Virus record (IMG/VR): IMGVR_UViG_3300042470_001401
Span: 1-42,690 of that record
Direction: 5' to 3' (one strand)
Origin: a virus
DNA length: 42,690 nucleotides
The translations under genes were made by a program, and so were the position numbers. Below are positions 1 through 7,095 of this stretch, piece after piece (the stretch's first letter is position 1; each line of letters opens with the position of its first letter). Below the pieces are notes generated by a model. The model was not told the DNA's origin and did not search any database. It saw nothing but the letters and a program-made list of their open reading frames with translations.

Positions 1-68
1 TGCGCGGCGACGTGCTCGCCGAGCTGCTGCGCGCCTACGACGAGCGCGAGAAGGCGGGGAAGGCGTGA
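1..68 (+). CDS. 3' end of 56-residue early protein (partial)
   Basis: This is the last 22 codons and stop of the same small protein that is complete at 42098-42268; the DNA is identical. It is cut by the window edge. Its stop overlaps the GTG start of the next gene (GTGA), as in the copy at the other end. No family is recognised; the visible tail is acidic then basic (LLRAYDEREKAGKA) and looks helical. Confidence 0.75.
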   Translation, partial: RGDVLAELLRAYDEREKAGKA

Positions 69-120
69 AGGTGCCGACGATGCGACAGGCGCGACGAATC
101 TGGCGCGACGCGATCGAGGC
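1..120. repeat. Terminal direct repeat, left part (equals 42201-42320)
   Basis: Bases 1-120 match 42201-42320 base for base, then the two sequences diverge at base 121/42321. The block covers the end of the 56-residue gene and the first ~19 codons of the variable gene. It most likely marks a circular molecule whose assembly was opened inside a polymorphic locus; a tandem gene duplication is the alternative. Confidence 0.9.
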
Positions 121-610
121 CGTCGTGCTGCGTCTCGGCGATGCCGCGCCGCCTCGCGTTCTCGCCTGGTACGACGAAGGACCTCGCGTCCTCCCGGCGC
201 CAGCGAGGCCCTTCGCGCCGAAGCCCGCGAGGAGCGGTCACATCTACTCGAGCAGCCCGAACGCGATCTCGAAGAGGAAGTCGCGCTCCAAGCCGGACGT
301 GTGGCAACGGGAGCGCGAGGCCGCGGAGGCTCGTCGTCGCCGCGACGGCATGCTGTCGCGCGAAGAGCGCCTCGCTCTCACGCGCGCACGCTCGGAAGCG
401 ACCCGCGCCGAGCGCAATGAGCGCGAGAGAGCCAAGCGAAAGGCCTACTACGCCGCGCACAAGGAGGAGCTCATGCAGAAGCAGCGTGACCGCCGCGCGG
501 TGATGACGCTCGAGGAGCGCCGCGCGGAGTGGGCGCGCCACCAACGCGCCCGCCGCGCCCGCCTCCGCGCCGCGCAGGAAGCCACCTCTTACGCCGAGGC
601 CGCCGAATGA
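65..610 (+). CDS. Arg-rich hypervariable protein, long allele (181 aa)
   Basis: No known family is recognised. The first ~19 residues (MKVPTMRQARRIWRDAIEA) and the last ~32 (ending EATSYAEAAE) are identical to the 133-residue version at 42265-42666. The middle differs in sequence and in length by 48 codons, in frame. The protein is extremely rich in Arg, Glu and Ala, with heptad-like stretches suggesting a long charged helix or coiled coil that could bind nucleic acid (inference). GTG start overlaps the previous stop; the stop overlaps the next ATG. A GTG three codons in is an alternative start. Confidence 0.7.
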   Translation: MKVPTMRQARRIWRDAIEAVVLRLGDAAPPRVLAWYDEGPRVLPAPARPFAPKPARSGHIYSSSPNAISKRKSRSKPDVWQREREAAEARRRRDGMLSREERLALTRARSEATRAERNERERAKRKAYYAAHKEELMQKQRDRRAVMTLEERRAEWARHQRARRARLRAAQEATSYAEAAE

Positions 611-634
611 GCGCCCCGCCCGCCCACCTCTTCC
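536..634. repeat. Terminal direct repeat, right part (equals 42592-42690)
   Basis: Bases 536-634 equal the last 99 bases of the window. The block holds the conserved 3' end of the variable gene and the start of the following gene. The offset differs from that of the left block (42056 versus 42200) because the variable interior is 144 bp shorter in the right-end copy. Confidence 0.9.
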
Positions 635-873
635 ACGGAGGCGTCCTCAAGGCGGCCGGCGTGGTGCACGTCGGCCGAGCGCCCGCACGGGTGCGCTCGT
701 ACGTGCGCGATGCCCGCGGCTACGCGCGCGGGCTCATAGTCGAACACCACCTCGAGCAAGCGCGCCTCGCTGCGGCGGGCGGCGACGAGTGCCAGCGGCG
801 CAGCTGGGTCGCAGCGGTTGCCGACCTCGTGCGATGGCTGAACGGCGACACGAGCCTCGGCGGTGCCCCGTGA
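607..873 (+). CDS. Small early protein, 88 aa, unknown
   Basis: ATG overlaps the stop of the variable gene (ATGA), and the stop overlaps the next GTG, so it is translated within the operon. The protein has a short N-terminal beta-like stretch (GVLKAAGVVHVGR), then a helix with RSYVRDARGYARG and a C-terminal helix ending VADLVRWLNGD. No catalytic motif is visible. It lies between the two halves of the split RecD2 helicase on the circular map. Confidence 0.7.
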   Translation: MSAPPAHLFHGGVLKAAGVVHVGRAPARVRSYVRDARGYARGLIVEHHLEQARLAAAGGDECQRRSWVAAVADLVRWLNGDTSLGGAP

Positions 874-1172
874 AGCCCACGCTGCCCATGCACCCCGACG
901 ACCGCATCGTTTGCGCGCCGTACCGCGGCCGCTTCTCGGCCCGCGCGTGCGCCGAGCACCACGCCCGCGCTCGCGACGAGGCCGCATCGCTCGCGCCCTC
1001 ACCCGGCTCCGTCTCCGCCGCGCGCCACGTGCACTGCGTCGACTGCCCCGACGGCGCAACGCGGGCCGCCGCGCTCGACGTGCAAGTCGCGCCGCCCAAG
1101 CCGCGGTCGCGCGCCCCGCGCATGACGCCGAGCACCTCGCTCGCCGAGTACGTCCCGAGGAACCGCCGATGA
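870..1172 (+). CDS. Small Cys-containing early protein, 100 aa, possible zinc binder
   Basis: GTG at 870 overlaps the preceding stop; an in-frame ATG at 888 is an alternative. Visible motifs are VCAPYRGRFSARACAEHH near the N-terminus and HVHCVDCPDG in the middle, giving four Cys and several His that could coordinate a metal. The C-terminal third is basic and Pro-rich. The pattern is common among small phage proteins but gives no function. Its stop overlaps the RecD2 ATPase start. Confidence 0.7.
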   Translation: MKPTLPMHPDDRIVCAPYRGRFSARACAEHHARARDEAASLAPSPGSVSAARHVHCVDCPDGATRAAALDVQVAPPKPRSRAPRMTPSTSLAEYVPRNRR

Positions 1173-2632
1173 CCACCACGCCCACCACCATCGAGCTCGA
1201 CCCGTCGCAGGAGCGCGCCGTCGCGCTCGTCTGCACCGCCCGCCTCGGCGTCATCACGGGCGGGCCCGGCACGGGCAAGACCACGTGTCTGCGCACCGCG
1301 CTCGATCGCCTCGACGCCGCGGGCGGCACCACGTGCCCCGCGTGCAAGGGGCGCGGTGTCGTGGATGTGCCCGACGAGTGGGGCGGCGACAGCTACGAGG
1401 ACACGTGCCAGGCGTGCGCCGGCAAGGGGCACGTCGTCAGCTACGCGCTCGCCGCGCCGACGGGCAAGGCTGCGCGCCGCATGTCCGAGGCGACCGGGCG
1501 CGACGCGACGACGGTGCACCGCCTGCTCGCGTACGGGCCCACCGGGGACGGCGGCATGGGCTTCAACCACCACGCCGAGCGGCCGCTCACGCACGAGCTC
1601 GTCGTCGTCGACGAGGCGAGCATGCTCGACGTCGAGCTCGCCGACGCGCTCTTTGCGGCGATCGATCCGGAGCGCACGCGCCTCGTGCTCGTCGGCGACG
1701 TGAACCAACTGCCGAGCGTCGGTCCGGGCCGCGTCTTCGGCGACCTCATCGAGGCCGGCGTGGTGCCCGTCGCGCGCCTCGAGAAGCTGCACCGCGCCGC
1801 GGCCGAGTCGTGGGTGTGCTCGCAGGCGCCGCGCATCCTCGCGGGCGAGCTGCCCGACCTCGCGACACGCAAGGACTTCGTGTGGATGCGCGCCGAGGAG
1901 CGCGACAAGGCCGCCCAGGCGCTCGTCGATGTCGTGACGAAGCATCTGCCGGCGCAGCGCGGCGCGAGCGGCGACGCGGTGCAGGTGCTCATCCCGCAGC
2001 GCGTCGGGCCCGCGGGCGGCGAGGCGCTCAACGTGCGCCTGCAGGCGCTCCTCAACCCCGCGCCCGCGGGCGAGGTGCCCACGTGGAAGGTCGGCCCGTT
2101 CACCCTCCGTGAGGGCGACCGCGTCATCCAGACGAGCAACGACTACCACCTGAGCGTGATGAACGGCGAGTGCGGGCGCGTCGCGTGGGTGCGCGACAAG
2201 CCCGTGACGTGCCCGGTGTGCGAGGGGAAGAAGACCGTCGAGATCGACGACGAGGACGCGCGCCGCACCATCGAGCGCGACTGCGAGCGGTGCGCGGGCA
2301 AGGGGGCGCTGCCGCCCGGCATGGGCGTGCGCTACCCCGAGGGCCGCGGAGAGAGGCTCGTCGAGTACAGCAAGAGCAAGGCCGAGGGGCTCTCGCTCGC
2401 GTACGCGCTGACCATCCACAAGAGCCAGGGGTCGGAGTGGCCGTGGGTCGTGGTGTTCGTGCACTCGACGCACACGATGATGCTCACGCGGCAGCTGCTC
2501 TACACGGCGATCACGCGCGCCCGCGTGGGCGTCGTCATCGTCGGCGACAAGGCGGGGCTCGAACGAGCGGTGAAGGAAACGAAGGATGCGAGCCGCAACA
2601 CGGCGCTCGCGGAAAGGCTGCGTGCAGCGTGA
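1169..2632 (+). CDS. RecD2-type helicase, ATPase half (SF1B) with two zinc knuckles
   Basis: 487 residues carrying the motor of a 5'-3' SF1B helicase. Walker A is GGPGTGKTT (31-39), motif II VVVDEASM (145-152), motif III GDVNQLPSVGPG (176-187), and the UvrD_C_2 region is LAYALTIHKSQG and LLYTAITRAR (410-452). Two DnaJ-like knuckles are inserted: CPACKGRG with CQACAGKG (56-87), and CPVCEGK with CERCAGKG (348-379). The OB/HhH N-terminal part normal for RecD2 is absent here; it is a separate gene at 41175-42101, just upstream on the circle. Role: unwinding in replication or recombination. The ATG overlaps the preceding stop. Confidence 0.93.
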   Translation: MTTTPTTIELDPSQERAVALVCTARLGVITGGPGTGKTTCLRTALDRLDAAGGTTCPACKGRGVVDVPDEWGGDSYEDTCQACAGKGHVVSYALAAPTGKAARRMSEATGRDATTVHRLLAYGPTGDGGMGFNHHAERPLTHELVVVDEASMLDVELADALFAAIDPERTRLVLVGDVNQLPSVGPGRVFGDLIEAGVVPVARLEKLHRAAAESWVCSQAPRILAGELPDLATRKDFVWMRAEERDKAAQALVDVVTKHLPAQRGASGDAVQVLIPQRVGPAGGEALNVRLQALLNPAPAGEVPTWKVGPFTLREGDRVIQTSNDYHLSVMNGECGRVAWVRDKPVTCPVCEGKKTVEIDDEDARRTIERDCERCAGKGALPPGMGVRYPEGRGERLVEYSKSKAEGLSLAYALTIHKSQGSEWPWVVVFVHSTHTMMLTRQLLYTAITRARVGVVIVGDKAGLERAVKETKDASRNTALAERLRAA

Positions 2633-3204
2633 AGATCCTCGGCATCGACATCGGCCTCGCGGCGATGGGCTGGGCGCTCGTCGACGTCGGCCCCGCGGGC
2701 AGCGAGGCGATCAACGTCTTCGGCGTCCGCGCGGGCGTGTGGACGACGAAGAAGGAGACGCGCAAGCGCCAGCTCCACGTCGGCAGCGACGACGCGCGCC
2801 GCCTCGACGATCTGATCGTCATGCTCTGGCACACGGCGCTCGAGTGCGACGTCGCGGCCTACGAGCTGCCCGGCGGGCAGAAGGGCGCCCGCGCAGCCCA
2901 CGCGCTCGGCCTCGCGCACGGCCTGACGCGCGGCGTCCTGCGCACGCGCGCGGGCCTGCCGCTCGTCGAGGTCACGGCGTACGACGCCAAGCGCGCGCTC
3001 GCGGGCGGGCCGAACGCGAGCAAGGACGCGATGATCAAGCGCGCGCGCGGCCTGTGGCCGCAGATCGACGACCTGCCCAAGACCGTGCGCGAGCACGCCG
3101 CGGATGCGATCGGCGTGGTCCTCGCCGCGACGAAGACCGAGGTCGTGCGCGCGGCGATGGTGCAGGCCGAGGCCGGGCGCTCACTCGTGGGGCAGGGGCG
3201 ATGA
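2629..3204 (+). CDS. RuvC-like Holliday junction resolvase
   Basis: 191 residues with the RuvC/RNase H fold signature: an N-terminal strand GIDIGLAAMGWA with catalytic Asp7, a second acidic residue in YELPGGQ (Glu79), and the C-terminal EHAADAIGVVLAA, matching the HxxDA motif of RuvC. It would cut four-way junctions or branched phage DNA before packaging. GTG overlaps the RecD2 ATPase stop, so the helicase and resolvase are co-translated. Confidence 0.88.
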   Translation: MKILGIDIGLAAMGWALVDVGPAGSEAINVFGVRAGVWTTKKETRKRQLHVGSDDARRLDDLIVMLWHTALECDVAAYELPGGQKGARAAHALGLAHGLTRGVLRTRAGLPLVEVTAYDAKRALAGGPNASKDAMIKRARGLWPQIDDLPKTVREHAADAIGVVLAATKTEVVRAAMVQAEAGRSLVGQGR

Positions 3205-3377
3205 CGCGCCGACGAGCACGACGCATCCGGCGCAAGGCGAACGCGTGGGCACGCGGCGCGCGGCGCGTGTACCTACACCACTACCCCGAGTGCACGACCG
3301 CCGCGATGCGAGCGTGGGCGCGCAAGTGGTCGTGGCTGCGTCATCCGCGGTTGCGTTACCCACGAGGGTGGTCATGA
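3201..3377 (+). CDS. Small basic protein, 58 aa
   Basis: ATG overlaps the resolvase stop and its stop overlaps the next ATG. The protein is very basic (MTRRRARRIRRKANAWARG at the start) and rich in Trp, Tyr and His toward the end (RKWSWLRHPRLRYPRGWS). Nothing identifies a family; charge suggests nucleic-acid contact, but that is inference. Confidence 0.6.
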   Translation: MTRRRARRIRRKANAWARGARRVYLHHYPECTTAAMRAWARKWSWLRHPRLRYPRGWS

Positions 3378-3565
3378 CCACCGCACGCACGCTCACCGAT
3401 GCCGACGTCGAGGCCATCGCGCAGCGGCTCGCCGAACTCGTCGATCTCGCGAAGGCGCGCCCCGCGAACGCCTCCGCCAAGCCGCTCACGATCTCGCCCA
3501 CCACCCAGGCCGCCGCGCGCGCCGAGCTCGAGCGGCGCGGGCTGCGCGCGCCCCGCCGCATGTAG
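3374..3565 (+). CDS. Small helical protein, 63 aa, upstream of the integrase
   Basis: Starts with ATGA overlap and ends 9 bp before the integrase ATG. The N-terminal half is a predicted amphipathic helix (TDADVEAIAQRLAELVDLAK), followed by a short linker and a second helix (AAARAELERRGLRAPRRM). Size and place would suit an accessory factor of the integration module, but there is no HTH and no recognised family. Confidence 0.6.
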   Translation: MTTARTLTDADVEAIAQRLAELVDLAKARPANASAKPLTISPTTQAAARAELERRGLRAPRRM

Positions 3566-3574
3566 GATCTCCCG

Positions 3575-5017
3575 ATGCCCCGCCCGATCGGCACCATCGA
3601 CATGCACCGCGGACGCTGGCGCGTGCGCCTCACGCTGCCCGACGGCACGCGACGCCCGTTCCTCGCGCCCGACGGCTACACCCGCGAGCAGGCCGAGGAA
3701 TGGCGCGGCGCTCTGCTCGCCGACATGCGCGGGACCGCGCTCGACCCGAGCATCCGCGCCTCGCGCTCGGTGGGCGCGTGGGCGATGTCGTGGCTCGACG
3801 CGCGCGAGCGCACACATCGGGACGCCGATGGGGATCGCCAGCGCTGGCGCTGCTACTGGGCCGAGGACCCGATCGCGATCGTGTCGCTTCGCGCGCTCAC
3901 CCCGACCGCGCTCCTTGAGGCCGGCGAGCGCCTCGCCGATCGTCGTCTCGCGCGCCAGACGACGCGCAACGCGTGGACGACGCTTCGGGCGTGCCTGCGC
4001 GCTGCGGTGCGAGCGCGCGAGCTCACGGCCGAGCGATGCGCGGAGCTGCTCACCGTGGAGCTGCCGCCGCTCGATCACGACATCGAGACCGAGACCGAGG
4101 AGCGGTGGACGTGGCTGTCGCTCGAGGAGATCGAGCGCGTGCTCGCGCTCGAGATGAGCGACGCTGCGCGCGCGGCGTTCCTCGTCGGGATCTTCACCGG
4201 TCTCCGCGCGGGCGAGCTCCACGCGCTTCGGTGGAGCGACGTGCACGTTGCCGCTCACATCCCGCACGTGTTCGTCGCGAGGTCACGCAAGCGCGCGACG
4301 AAGGCGGGCAGGGTGGGGCGCGTGCGCCTCCTCGAGCCCGCGATCGGCGCGCTGCGCTGGTACGCCGGGCGGTGCGGTGTGCGCATCGAGGATCGCCCTG
4401 ACGCGCTGCTCTGGCCCGGCGCGAAGGGCAGCATGCACGCGCGCGGCTACGACTGGGGCTGGCCCACGCTGCGAGCTCGTGCAGGCGTTCGCGCCGACGT
4501 GACGTGGCACGACGCGACGAGGCACACGTGCGCGTCGCACCTCCTGCAGGGCACGTGGTGCGCGATGGGCTGGACAGATCGGCCGCTGCGCCTCGAGGAG
4601 GTCTCGACGTGGCTACGGCACTCCGACATCGGCGTGACGCAGCGCTACGCGCACCTCTCGCTCGAGTCGCTGCCCGTGACCGCGGGCCTGGGACCAGAGG
4701 CGCTGCGGTCCCAGCGGTCCCACGCTGCCCGGCTGCTTGCTCGTCTCGGCGCACAACTGGCCGAGATCTCTGGCGATTCTGGAAGCCGCCCCCGGGAATT
4801 GAACCCGGGACCTACGGTTTACGAAACCGGGCATGGCGCCCCGAGATTGCTGGCGATTCGCGGCGGCGGGACCGCAGTGGGGCCGCACGATCTGGCCACG
4901 GAGATGCTCGCCGCCCTCGCAGACGGCGACGGCGTGCGCGTCGAGCAGCTCGCGCTGCGGCTCGCGAGCGCCGTCCTCGCGGCGGGCGATGCCGATCGCG
5001 CGCGCAGGGTGGGGTGA
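3575..5017 (+). CDS. int: Tyrosine-family site-specific integrase (attP inside the gene)
   Basis: 480 residues. The N-terminal part resembles the SAM-like/arm-binding half. The catalytic domain shows Arg211 (TGLRAGELHALRW), WHDATRHTCASHLL with His312 and Arg316, His349 (WLRHSD) and the nucleophile Tyr358 (QRYAHLS). The spacing in box II is HxxxR rather than the usual HxxR. Residues ~404-419 (SRPRELNPGPTVYETG) are read from an antisense tRNA 3' half, the likely attP core. The last ~61 residues lie beyond the core, so they would be replaced after integration. It catalyses phage integration and probably excision. It is the last gene of the early rightward operon. Confidence 0.95.
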   Translation: MPRPIGTIDMHRGRWRVRLTLPDGTRRPFLAPDGYTREQAEEWRGALLADMRGTALDPSIRASRSVGAWAMSWLDARERTHRDADGDRQRWRCYWAEDPIAIVSLRALTPTALLEAGERLADRRLARQTTRNAWTTLRACLRAAVRARELTAERCAELLTVELPPLDHDIETETEERWTWLSLEEIERVLALEMSDAARAAFLVGIFTGLRAGELHALRWSDVHVAAHIPHVFVARSRKRATKAGRVGRVRLLEPAIGALRWYAGRCGVRIEDRPDALLWPGAKGSMHARGYDWGWPTLRARAGVRADVTWHDATRHTCASHLLQGTWCAMGWTDRPLRLEEVSTWLRHSDIGVTQRYAHLSLESLPVTAGLGPEALRSQRSHAARLLARLGAQLAEISGDSGSRPRELNPGPTVYETGHGAPRLLAIRGGGTAVGPHDLATEMLAALADGDGVRVEQLALRLASAVLAAGDADRARRVG

Positions 5018-5060
5018 GCGCCCGAGAATCGCCGGCCGTTGCGGCTATTTGTACGATTCT
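4761..5060. repeat. Short repeats around attP, candidate arm-type sites
   Basis: A 20-bp direct repeat flanks the tRNA core: 4761-4780 and 4841-4860 share CCGAGAT, two or three variable bases, then CTGGCGATTC, and lie 80 bp apart. An inverted copy of the core element (AGAATCGCCGG) lies at 5025-5035, and CGATTCT recurs at 5054-5060. Such spaced repeats around an attP resemble integrase arm-type binding sites. The first two copies are within coding sequence, so the function is inferred. Confidence 0.55.
4785..4830 (-). other. attP: attP core: 3' half of a tRNA-Thr(CGT) gene
   Basis: On the minus strand this reads as an anticodon arm with loop TTCGTAA (anticodon CGT, Thr), a five-base variable loop, a perfect T-arm CCGGG-TTCAATT-CCCGG and the 3' acceptor strand GGGCGGC. 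No matching 5' acceptor or D-arm exists, so it is a half-tRNA. This is the typical crossover identity block of phages that insert into tRNA genes. The outermost anticodon-stem pair (4814/4830) is mismatched, suggesting that identity to the host tRNA stops there. It lies within the integrase gene. Confidence 0.88.
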
Positions 5061-5157
5061 CGAAAAATAGTTGTGGTGGGGCCTTGCGTATTTTCGGGAT
5101 GCTCCCATATTATCCCCATGACGACGGGCACGGAGCCCGACGCAAGGAGAGACGACG
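5018..5157 (+). promoter_or_regulatory. AT-richer attP arm and promoter region
   Basis: A 140-bp intergenic region, less GC-rich than its surroundings. It contains an inverted repeat CTATTT/AAATAG (about 5046-5070), a candidate promoter with -35 TTGCGT (5084-5089), 18 bp, and -10 TATTAT (5108-5113), and a strong ribosome site AAGGAGA (5144-5150) seven bases before the ATG at 5158. It probably drives the three small rightward genes and may also hold excisionase or IHF sites for attP. Confidence 0.6.
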
Positions 5158-5535
5158 ATGACGAACTACACGATCAAGGCGAACGGCACGACGATGGGCA
5201 CCTACGAGGGCGCGTCGCGCGACGAGGCGATCCTCGCCTACGTGCGCGATGCCGGGTACGCGAGCGTCGAAGATGCCGCGGAGACGCTCGGGCAGACGGC
5301 CGAGGCGTTCCTCGCGGCGCTCGTCGTCGACGAGGAGCGCGGGCTCGTGGCGGGGTGTCTGGCTGTCGAGGGTGGGCACACTGTAGTGCGCGTCGGCGCT
5401 CCGGCGCGTCGCGACATGGGCCGCCGCCACCGTCACACGTCCACCGGCCAGACCGCGGAGTGTCTTCTCAGCGTCGTGAGCGAGGATGAGGCGGAGAGGG
5501 GCATCGCGTCGGGTCGATACGTCGACGGGCGCTGA
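5158..5535 (+). CDS. Hypothetical protein, 125 aa, after attP
   Basis: Good ribosome site (AAGGAGA) and first gene after the candidate promoter. The first ~45 residues (TIKANGTTMGTYEGASRDEA, then ILAYVRDAGYAS) look like a small alpha/beta module seen in many uncharacterised small proteins; the rest is less structured. It could be an early or lysogenic accessory gene. The position next to attP is where excisionases often lie, but there is no winged-helix motif, so no function is assigned. Confidence 0.7.
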   Translation: MTNYTIKANGTTMGTYEGASRDEAILAYVRDAGYASVEDAAETLGQTAEAFLAALVVDEERGLVAGCLAVEGGHTVVRVGAPARRDMGRRHRHTSTGQTAECLLSVVSEDEAERGIASGRYVDGR

Positions 5536-5643
5536 CCCACCACGATCCTCCGCCCACGCGGAGATGCGCGCCCCGAGAGGATCGCGCCGGCTCGCTACCG
5601 GCAGGGCGCATCGCGGCACAGGGCCGCACGAGGAGAGACGACG

Positions 5644-5841
5644 ATGACCGATCCCACCCCCGCGAAGCGGCCTCGAGGCCGCCCGCCCGTCGCCGCTGCG
5701 GACCGACGCGACGAGCAGCTCGTCGTGCGCGTCTCGCCCGCGGAGCTCGAGGAGCTGCGCGCGTGGGCTGCGCGCGAGGGTGAGCCGCTGCGCGAGATGG
5801 TGCGCGAGGCGTCGCTGCGCGCCGCGAGGTGGCGGCCGTGA
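5644..5841 (+). CDS. Small DNA-binding protein: AT-hook-like N-terminus plus ribbon-helix-helix
   Basis: 65 residues. KRPRGRPP (8-15) matches the AT-hook core GRP. It is followed by QLVVRVSPAELEELRAWAAREG and a second helix REMVREASLRAARW, the strand-helix-helix pattern of Arc/CopG-type repressors. The ribosome site and leader (GAGGAGAGACGACG) nearly duplicate those in front of 5158. Candidate regulator or recombination directionality factor next to attP (inference). Nothing specific is seen in the 108 bp before it. Confidence 0.7.
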   Translation: MTDPTPAKRPRGRPPVAAADRRDEQLVVRVSPAELEELRAWAAREGEPLREMVREASLRAARWRP

Positions 5842-6281
5842 GGCAGTCGCGCCCCGATCGTCGCATCGTCGCAGCTGTCCGCGGAGCTGCGGCCAGGTGG
5901 GAGCGCGATCGTCAGGCGTGGATGCCGGGGCAGCGTCCCGGCGATCACGTCGTCTCGCGCTGCCTCGCGCTCGTCGCGGCCCTCGCGGAGACGGCGGACG
6001 GGATGCGCTCGGTGGAGCTCGCAGAGCAGCTCGGCGTGTCGCGCCCGACCGTGGACCGCGACATCGCCGCGCTCCGTCGCGCGGGCGTGCGCATCGAGAC
6101 GGATGAGACCGCCGAGGACGATGGGCGCGTGTGCCGTCACAGGCTGCCCGGCGCGTGGTCACGCCCGCCCCACGGGCACGCGCCGCACGAGCAGGCCGTG
6201 CTCGTCGAGGAGCATCGCATCGCCGTCGACGACGAGCAGCGCGAGGCCCAGGCGCGGCCAGGCGGCGACGAGGTAGGCTGA
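5829..6281 (+). CDS. Winged-helix transcriptional regulator
   Basis: 150 residues from GTG 5829; GTG 5838, which overlaps the previous stop, is equally possible. A helix-turn-helix is clear in RSVELAEQLGVSRPTVDRDI (about 61-80) followed by AALRRAGVRIETDE, matching the HTH_11/DeoR-like wing. The last ~40 residues are low-complexity. It probably works with the RHH protein it overlaps. It converges on the lysis genes. Confidence 0.75.
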   Translation: MAAVRQSRPDRRIVAAVRGAAARWERDRQAWMPGQRPGDHVVSRCLALVAALAETADGMRSVELAEQLGVSRPTVDRDIAALRRAGVRIETDETAEDDGRVCRHRLPGAWSRPPHGHAPHEQAVLVEEHRIAVDDEQREAQARPGGDEVG

Positions 6282-6308
6282 GGTCGCGGAGAGACGTGGT
6301 GCGGGCAT

Positions 6309-6325
6309 GCGCCGGTTGTCGGCGC
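6309..6325. terminator. Hairpin between convergent operons
   Basis: GCGCCG, a five-base loop (GTTGT), then CGGCGC form a short hairpin in the 62-bp gap between the rightward regulator and the leftward amidase. No T-tract follows on either side. The position suits a weak bidirectional terminator. Confidence 0.35.
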
Positions 6326-6343
6326 GAGGAGCGAGGTGTTGCG

Positions 6344-6985
6344 TCACGTCCCCAGCGGGTCCCAGCTCTTCGGGATCGGCAGCCCCTGGCGCACGGTGCG
6401 CGTGCTCGGCGGCACGGGGTCGATGATGCGGCGCAGGCCGTGGCGCTCTGAGAGCGGGATCACGAGCTCGCGCCAGACGATCGGGCCCGGGTCGTTCGGC
6501 TTGATGCCGTTGCTCGAGCGGTGCGCGCAGCTCGACGAGAGCTCCGCGCCCTCGCGCGCGGCCTCGGCGATGAGCCACGGCACGAGCTCGCCGCACGTCG
6601 CGATCTGCTCGGGCGTGATCGTGCCGTCCGCGCTCTCGATCTCGATGCCGAGCTTGGTCGGGTTCCACCCGTTGCCGTGGTATAGGTGCGCGAGGAGGCC
6701 GAAGGGCACGGCCGCGTCGCCGTCGCGGAAGAGGGTCGCGTGCGCAGGGATGCGGCGCGCACGTTCGTTGCGGGCTCGACGGCGATCGCCGCCGTGGCGC
6801 GCGACCGCGGCGGGCGAGACGCCGAAGATGCACGCGGTGATGTGCCAGCAGATCCCGTCGACGCGCGCCGGCTCCCTCATCACGACGCGCCCCTTCGCAT
6901 CGAAGAGCGCCTTCGCCGTGCCGCTGTTCGCGCGGCGCGTGAGCTGCGAGTAGTCGGCGCTCGAGCGCCAGTCGAGGATCGTCAT
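6344..6985 (-). CDS. Endolysin: amidase_2/PGRP-like N-acetylmuramoyl-L-alanine amidase
   Basis: 213 residues from ATG 6985, which overlaps the stop of the holin-like gene. The zinc-ligand pattern of PGRP/amidase_2 enzymes is present: His48 in CWHITACIFG, a central YHGNGWNPTKLGIEIE region, and His155 with downstream Asp165 (SSCAHRSSN and KPNDPG). It would cleave the amide bond between MurNAc and the stem peptide. No signal peptide, so release would depend on a holin. Last gene of the late leftward operon. Confidence 0.85.
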   Translation of the reverse strand: MTILDWRSSADYSQLTRRANSGTAKALFDAKGRVVMREPARVDGICWHITACIFGVSPAAVARHGGDRRRARNERARRIPAHATLFRDGDAAVPFGLLAHLYHGNGWNPTKLGIEIESADGTITPEQIATCGELVPWLIAEAAREGAELSSSCAHRSSNGIKPNDPGPIVWRELVIPLSERHGLRRIIDPVPPSTRTVRQGLPIPKSWDPLGT

Positions 6986-7095
6986 CGCCTCGGCCCTCCC
7001 GTGAGCGCCATCCACACGAGCGCGAGGCCTAGCGCGAGCACGCATCCGAGCGCGCCGAGCGCGAGGGCCCCGAGCGTGAGGAGTACGCAGGTCAC
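6982..7095 (-). CDS. Holin-like small membrane protein, 37 aa
   Basis: GTG 7095 overlaps the preceding stop and the stop overlaps the amidase ATG. The product is one hydrophobic segment (LLTLGALALGALGC, then VLALGLALVWMALTGG) with a basic end (GPRR), as in small single-span holins or pinholins. Its place directly before the endolysin supports this, but it is too short for a family assignment. Confidence 0.6.
   Translation of the reverse strand: MTCVLLTLGALALGALGCVLALGLALVWMALTGGPRR

Noticed and set aside
65-610. HNH homing endonuclease as identity of the variable gene
   Set aside because: No HNH, GIY-YIG or LAGLIDADG motif is present in either allele; charged helices only.
734-2473. Long open frame on the minus strand opposite the RecD2 ATPase gene
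   Set aside because: Shadow of a very GC-rich coding strand; composition is Arg/Ala/His-rich without any domain, and the opposite strand has full helicase motifs.
4785-4830. A functional phage tRNA-Thr
   Set aside because: Only the 3' half is present; the 5' acceptor strand and D-arm are absent, so it is an attachment core, not a tRNA gene.
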